Of a DNA stretch of 64,000 nt, positions 59,548-64,000 are shown one piece after another. The notes below the pieces were generated by a model. The model had not been told where the DNA came from and did not search any database. It saw only the letters and a program-made list of their open reading frames with translations. Within the stretch, counting starts at the first letter, position 1. Each line of letters starts with the position of its first letter. A program made the position numbers and the translations under genes. Source of the DNA: Sisyra terminalis (Eukaryota; Arthropoda; Insecta; Neuroptera; Sisyridae); assembly GCA_958496175.1 (NCBI GenBank), contig OY292278.1, positions 5,890,001 to 5,954,000 of the forward strand. The letters run 5' to 3'.

Positions 59548-60669
59548 TCTTATATATAAATTGGATATCTTGCCGTGCGTCCGTGCAGAATGGGCTATGC
59601 GCATGCACTCTGTTATCCCCACTTACGCATTCAAAACGTTGGGAAGGGTACTTACTCACTAATGTATTTATTTGTGAATACGTATATCGGATTTTTAGGA
59701 TTACAATATGTGAAAGCCAAAAAAATTAATGCTCATTTATAAACTTAACCTTTTCAGACATATCTACTTATCAGAGTTCAAATTTTAAAGCAGACCCTAA
59801 GTTTTTGTTTCTTATAATAAATCAACTTTGTTTTATATTAAGCAGTAATAACGTTTCGCTTTTAACGGACTTTGATTGATTATTAAATTTGAAATTTCGA
59901 TTGTTTATTAAACGTTATCTCTTACAAACTTTGCTACCGTTTTTCACTCTTTTAGGGGAGAAATTTTCAAAAACCCTTTCTTATTATATATCTGCATCGT
60001 ATAAGGACAACACTTTTCAAATTTCATCGACACAAATGGGCACTTATATTTGAAAATACAATGTAAAACGAAAAAAAATAATGACCTCCTTTATGTTAGT
60101 TAACATGAGTAAAAGCTATTCGATTTCGCACAATTGTTGGAAATAGGTGGAAAACGTGGAAGTAAATTAGAATATGTTATTTATTTTCAATAACAATAAT
60201 TGGTTTTCAAATCGTTCTAAATACCGAAGAAAAGTTAGTATCGAAGATTTTATATTTGAATTGACAGTGAAATATATGGCAATAAATTGCTACCTTAATG
60301 CTTTTCAGCCAAATATATAATTATTCCAGATCAAAACCATTGGTTCATAAAATAAAATAGGATTTTAAAAAGTTTGATTGTTGAAAAACGAACAAAAATT
60401 TAAAATCGCCTATTTGGTATAAGTACTACATAAGTATTAAATTTCATACAAATTTAATGAAATGACGTTATTTAAAACGTTGTTATTAAAATGATATAAA
60501 AAACACATATTTTATTTCTTAACATAATTTTAGATAAACTTTTATAATATTAACAATACTTTGATTATTAAATTTAAAATTTCGATTTTTGATTAACTCT
60601 ACATTATCTCATATTAAACATTTTATTAAGATAAAATCTTTAGTTGCGAATGCAACGGGCAACTACTAA
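59548..60669 (+). mobile_element. non-autonomous Helitron, family D, 1122 bp
   Basis: It starts TCTTATATATAAATTGG after an A, followed by TTGCCGTGCGTCCGTGCAG. It ends with hairpin GTTGC-GAAT-GCAAC (60643-60656), 9 bases, then CTAA (60666-60669) followed by T. CTAA fits the CTRR rule. It is collinear with the copy at 22519-23657 over its whole length and the two look closely related by eye. No helicase. Confidence 0.9.
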
Positions 60670-61422
60670 TATTGAATATTTTTTTTTAAGATTTCCATTA
60701 TTCCATTTATACATTATTCAATAACCCCATCAACTAATAGAAAATAAGTGTATTGTAATTTTCTTCCTGCCAACCTCCGTCCAATCCATCACGTCTGCAT
60801 CGTTTCCCCACGGAAAAATGCCGCGTTTGCAGAAAAAAAATCGAGGAAAAGCGATATGAATAATGTGACGTATATTTGTCTTCTTTTCTGCACAAATGAA
60901 TGAGGTGGTGCCGTACCGAAAATAAATGTAGAACGCATTGAAACCTGGGAATGAGATATTGGAGAAAAAGAAAATAATATTCATTTCATTTATGGAACTT
61001 GAGCCTGGAAATATTAAATTGAGATTAATCAAAAAACAAAATAAAAAACGTTTGGGGTATGTTTTGTATATTTGGAAATTGTTGAGCTTATTTTGTTGAA
61101 AAATGGTAAATATCTGGAATCTTGAATTTAAAGAGCTTTTATTGATTCTAGAGCTGCTTAATGCCTTTGTAGTTCTCTAAAGAAGATAAATATGATAAAA
61201 TTTGCGTTGACTTGTTGTCCAAAGGTATCCATTTGTGGATCACCCGGATGTCTTTAAAAGGTAGTGTAAAAGAAAGCTGCTCCGGATTTTCTAGATAAAA
61301 GATGATTTTTTGACCTCAAAAAGAAAATAATTTTGTAATTTTTGAAAATAGATTAGGAGGTGTTTTAATTTTGGCTGACAAAGAATGAATCAAATGTATA
61401 TCAAATTCCTGGTGTTGTTAAT

Positions 61423-61571
61423 AATTAATAATGTTCTTGGGAACTTGGATTTAAATATTAAGCCGTTATTTTTCAAATTATCTCAACGTTTCGTTGGTAT
61501 TTATTTCCAACTTCTTTAGGAGAATTTTTTTAAATTTATTTGAATCCAAGTTCCCAAGAATATTATTAATT
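61423..61571. mobile_element. small foldback element with stem-loop motif
   Basis: Arms AATTAATAAT and GTTCTTGGGAACTTGGATTT (from 61423) pair with AATCCAAGTTCCCAAGAA and ATTATTAATT (to 61571). One hammerhead-like motif lies in the middle. No clear target duplication. Its motif follows the 41-kb type (CAACGTTTCG). Confidence 0.65.
61483..61522 (-). ncRNA. hammerhead-like stem-loop motif, copy 7
   Basis: Minus strand: CCTAAAGAA, stem GTTGG, loop AAATAAATA, stem CCAAC, then GAAACGTTGAG. The stem sequence differs from copies 1-5 yet pairs perfectly. The first box is degraded (CTAAAGA). Confidence 0.38.
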
Positions 61572-62177
61572 ATATATTAAACATTCGTCAGAAATTTAAT
61601 ATTTGTTGAGAGAAATTTAAGTTAAAAGAATCTTGAAAATTACAAGAGCTTTTGTAGTACAATTCAAATTCCATTGTTGCAATATTTTTTTGTTGTTTAC
61701 ACCGTTTTGAGTGAATTAAAGAACAGAAAAAGACTTTCGAGAAATGTAAATTTTCCTTTCAAGACCAAATATTCGTTGAGCTTTTATAATATTTCGAATT
61801 ATTTCGTTTTGATAAAATGTTTAGCGTTAAAATAAATATGTACGAGTAGATCGGCGTTGCGGGAATGGTTGGCGTAGTGTGATGGAATCGGGCGGCGGGA
61901 AGAAATGGGAGAATTAAAACATAAATCATTCGACTCAACTATATATGTTTGTGTTAGTGTTATATATGGAAGCGTTAAGCTTGCCGTATAAAACGAAATA
62001 ATTTATATTTTCTGTATAAACGCGAAAGCGTTAAAATGAGAGGACTCGAGTCATTCACGATAACGTCTTACAATACAAAAACATTGCTTACTCTCTACAG
62101 TCTCGAAATAATAAATGTACGAATAAATAACTTTAAATGGTACAAAATATAAGTGAGCTTTAGGGTCTGGGCGGAGT

Positions 62178-62193
62178 CGAGCTTTAAAGCTCG
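62178..62193. repeat. 16-bp perfect palindrome CGAGCTTTAAAGCTCG
   Basis: The sequence is self-complementary with no loop. It again contains the GAGCTTT/AAAGCTC pair that recurs through the unique DNA of this window. Confidence 0.8.
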
Positions 62194-63005
62194 GCTGCGT
62201 TAAACCTTCGAAACCAACCACACCATCGACATTCCATCAAATATTACCACCAAACCGCTCCACGTCAACCGGTATTCCAAACGAAAGAAAAAAAACTTCA
62301 TCACATTCTATAAATATCGTTGAAAATTTATTAATGGACTCACTGATATATTTACACTTTTTTTCGATCGAAAAAAAAATAATACAACAACAACCCAACT
62401 GAAAGCTTTATTTCACCAACGAATAAAAATTGTGTACTCGGTAAAAAAATATGTTTTTCCACAATTAGCACAATAAATAATCGGCAATTAAATTATTAAA
62501 TCATTCATCGTTAAACTTAAAAGAAAATCAAATTGTTCCCATTGAAAAAAAAAACTGTTTTTTTTTTAAATCGTATCAATTTATCTGGGCTTTGAAAAAT
62601 CAAATCAAGGTCTTTGTAATGGGAGTTATATTTACGTGAGTTTCCTCTTGCATATTTTGTGTGTGTGGGATGAATTTCAAAGTGATTTTTTTTCGTGGTG
62701 AGTAAAAATAAAAATATGCGTTATGTATCAATTATGTGAAAATTACAGTCTTTATTTTATAAATTTATTGCATGTACGAGTGGCTCATTTTTGCTAACAT
62801 GTGTGCAATTTCAAAAAAAATAAATATGTAATTTATATGAAAATTTTATGAGAAAATCAAGTACAAATGTTTTTATTAGTGTGAATTTTTTTTTTGGATG
62901 GAAAAAAAAACAGTACTGAAATTACACTGAATTAAATTTATGAAATATTCATCACGAGAAAAAATATAAATTGTATATAGACTACAGTCGTTTAAGCATA
63001 TGCAC

Positions 63006-63642
63006 TAGGGAGGTCTTTCATAGGGGTATTTTCGAATTTCTTTGCTCTTAGGGGGCTCAAATGCTTCCAAATTGATAAAAAAAAATTATTGAAAATTTGA
63101 GCTTATAATAATACTTTTAAAATAGTCCGCTTTCCAACTTAAGTTTCTTACGGAAATAACGTGGGAAAAATTTAATTTTTTCTTAAGAATTCCATAATTC
63201 AGCGAAAAATAAATCGAAAGTTATTAATCTCGTCATCTTTATTGTAAATTTAACGCTCTACAAAAAAAGCTCTTATGATTTTTCGTTAAATCTATTGGTT
63301 TAAGAGTTATTGGCTTAAGAATGCGACACTAATGGTGAATTAAAATGCAAGCCAATAGATTTAGCGCAAAATCATAAGAGCTCTTTTTTGTAGAGCGTTA
63401 AATTTACAATAAACATGACGTAATTAGTAACTTTCGATTTATTAAGAAACTTAGAAACTTTTAGAAAGAAAATAAATTTTCCCCACGTTATTTCCATAAA
63501 AAACTTAAGTTGGAAAGCGGACTATTTTAAAAGTAATATTAAAAGCTCAAATTTTCAAGAATTTTTTTCTTTATCAATTTGGAAATATTTGACTCTCTGG
63601 AAGCAAAAAAATTCAAAAACACCCCTATTTAAGACCACCCTA
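63006..63642. mobile_element. palindromic hAT-like MITE, 637 bp, 8-bp duplication
   Basis: A perfect duplication ATATGCAC flanks it (62998-63005 and 63643-63650). Ends are TAGGGAGGTCTT and, inverted, TAGGGTGGTCTT. The whole element is a palindrome with arms of about 300 bp: CCGCTTTCCAACTTAAGTTT on the left, its reverse complement on the right, and CTCTACAAAAAA / TTTTTTGTAGAG next to CATAAGAGCT-type sequence near the centre. It has no coding capacity. The intact duplication and both termini make it the best-preserved member of the palindromic group in the window. Confidence 0.92.
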
Positions 63643-63650
63643 ATATGCAC

Positions 63651-64000
63651 TCACCAAAAAGAATATGGAAACCATTATATTTTTAATTGATAGATTAAAT
63701 CCTAAACTTGATTTCCACTTCAAAAATTCATCACCAGGAGGCGACGCTAGGTAGAAATAAAATAGTTATTACCAAAATGGAAACTAAATATATTTCCTAC
63801 AAAAAAGATTTTTTGTAAATTTTTCATAAACGCCAATGATTGGCTGGAAATTTATATCAAAACCGCTAGTGTTTTTTTGATAATGATCAGATCGAGCATT
63901 GGATTTCTTGACAAATTTGTAGATGTTTCCTTAAAATCAAAATGGATATTTGAAATTTATAACTTATTCTACAATTTCATTGGTTTTAAAACGCAAATAT
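63651..64000. other. gene-free end of window
   Basis: AT-rich sequence with no gene, repeat or transposon terminus that I can recognise. Confidence 0.5.

Larger units (their letters stand above)
60670..62997. other. gene-free block
   Basis: No gene is recognised. It contains a small foldback element (61423-61571), a GC-richer patch at 61848-61905, and the palindrome at 62178-62193. The minus-strand 100-codon frame at 60730-61032 is unsupported. Confidence 0.45.

Noticed and set aside
1..64000. Bacterial or viral origin of the window
   Set aside because: No dense coding, no operons or capsid-type genes; the LINE, Helitron and MITE content is typical of an animal nuclear genome.

Overview
The window reads as AT-rich, intergenic or intronic nuclear DNA from an insect-like animal; a dipteran is my best guess. 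The evidence is the set of decayed transposable elements: Jockey-, R1- and RTE/CR1-type LINE fragments, Helitrons with TC...CTAG ends and a CTGTCTGT or CCGTGCGTCC head as found in arthropods, hAT-like MITEs with 8-bp target duplications, and foldback retroposon-like elements. No host protein-coding gene, rRNA or intact tRNA is supported on either strand. Open frames of up to about 160 codons occur, but they are low-complexity or look like chance frames. The host species cannot be fixed from sequence alone.

Layout. 1-7.7 kb: gene-free unique DNA with one 41-bp tandem repeat. 7.8-9.5 kb: a complex tandem array that took a 292-bp foldback element, flanked by a 13-bp duplication. 10.2-10.4 kb: a hAT-like MITE. 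11.7-15.2 kb: two Helitrons head to tail, the second holding a reversed Helitron-helicase relic. 17.6-20.2 kb: a long palindromic element, then two LINE remnants, each split by a MITE. 22.1-24.7 kb: a minus-strand R1-like LINE split by a 1.14-kb Helitron. 26.7-28.9 kb: a half unit plus a full 1.3-kb palindrome. 32.0-34.6 kb: a minus-strand Helitron flanked by direct repeats. 36.3-37.5 kb: tandem palindromes. 39.3-41.8 kb: LINE fragment, then a tandem array split by a TIR element that is itself split by a foldback element. 43.3-45.6 kb: Jockey-like LINE split by a MITE. 47.5-49.0 kb: two adjacent tandem duplications. 51.3-52.9 kb: Helitron with nested insertions, then another foldback element. 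58.3-60.7 kb: Jockey-like LINE followed by a Helitron. 61.4 kb: small foldback element. 63.0-63.6 kb: a 637-bp palindromic hAT-like MITE with a perfect 8-bp duplication. The remaining blocks (for example 28.9-32.0, 34.6-36.3, 49-51.3 and 53-58 kb) look unique and non-coding; one has two TGACGTCA sites and an E-box within 80 bp.

Most notable signal: seven copies, at five loci, of a stem-loop motif of the form CCTGAtGAAG-hairpin-GAAACGT. Where the hairpin is intact, the stem is GTTAC/GTAAC, GTCAG/CTGAC or GTTGG/CCAAC, so paired positions change together between families. The arrangement resembles the hammerhead-ribozyme core known from Penelope-like retroelements. The carriers are foldback elements, three of them with target duplications of variable length (10, 13 and about 17 bp). 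This suggests a family of non-autonomous retroposons with a conserved RNA fold. Coordinates of element ends come from reading by eye; those without flanking duplications are approximate.
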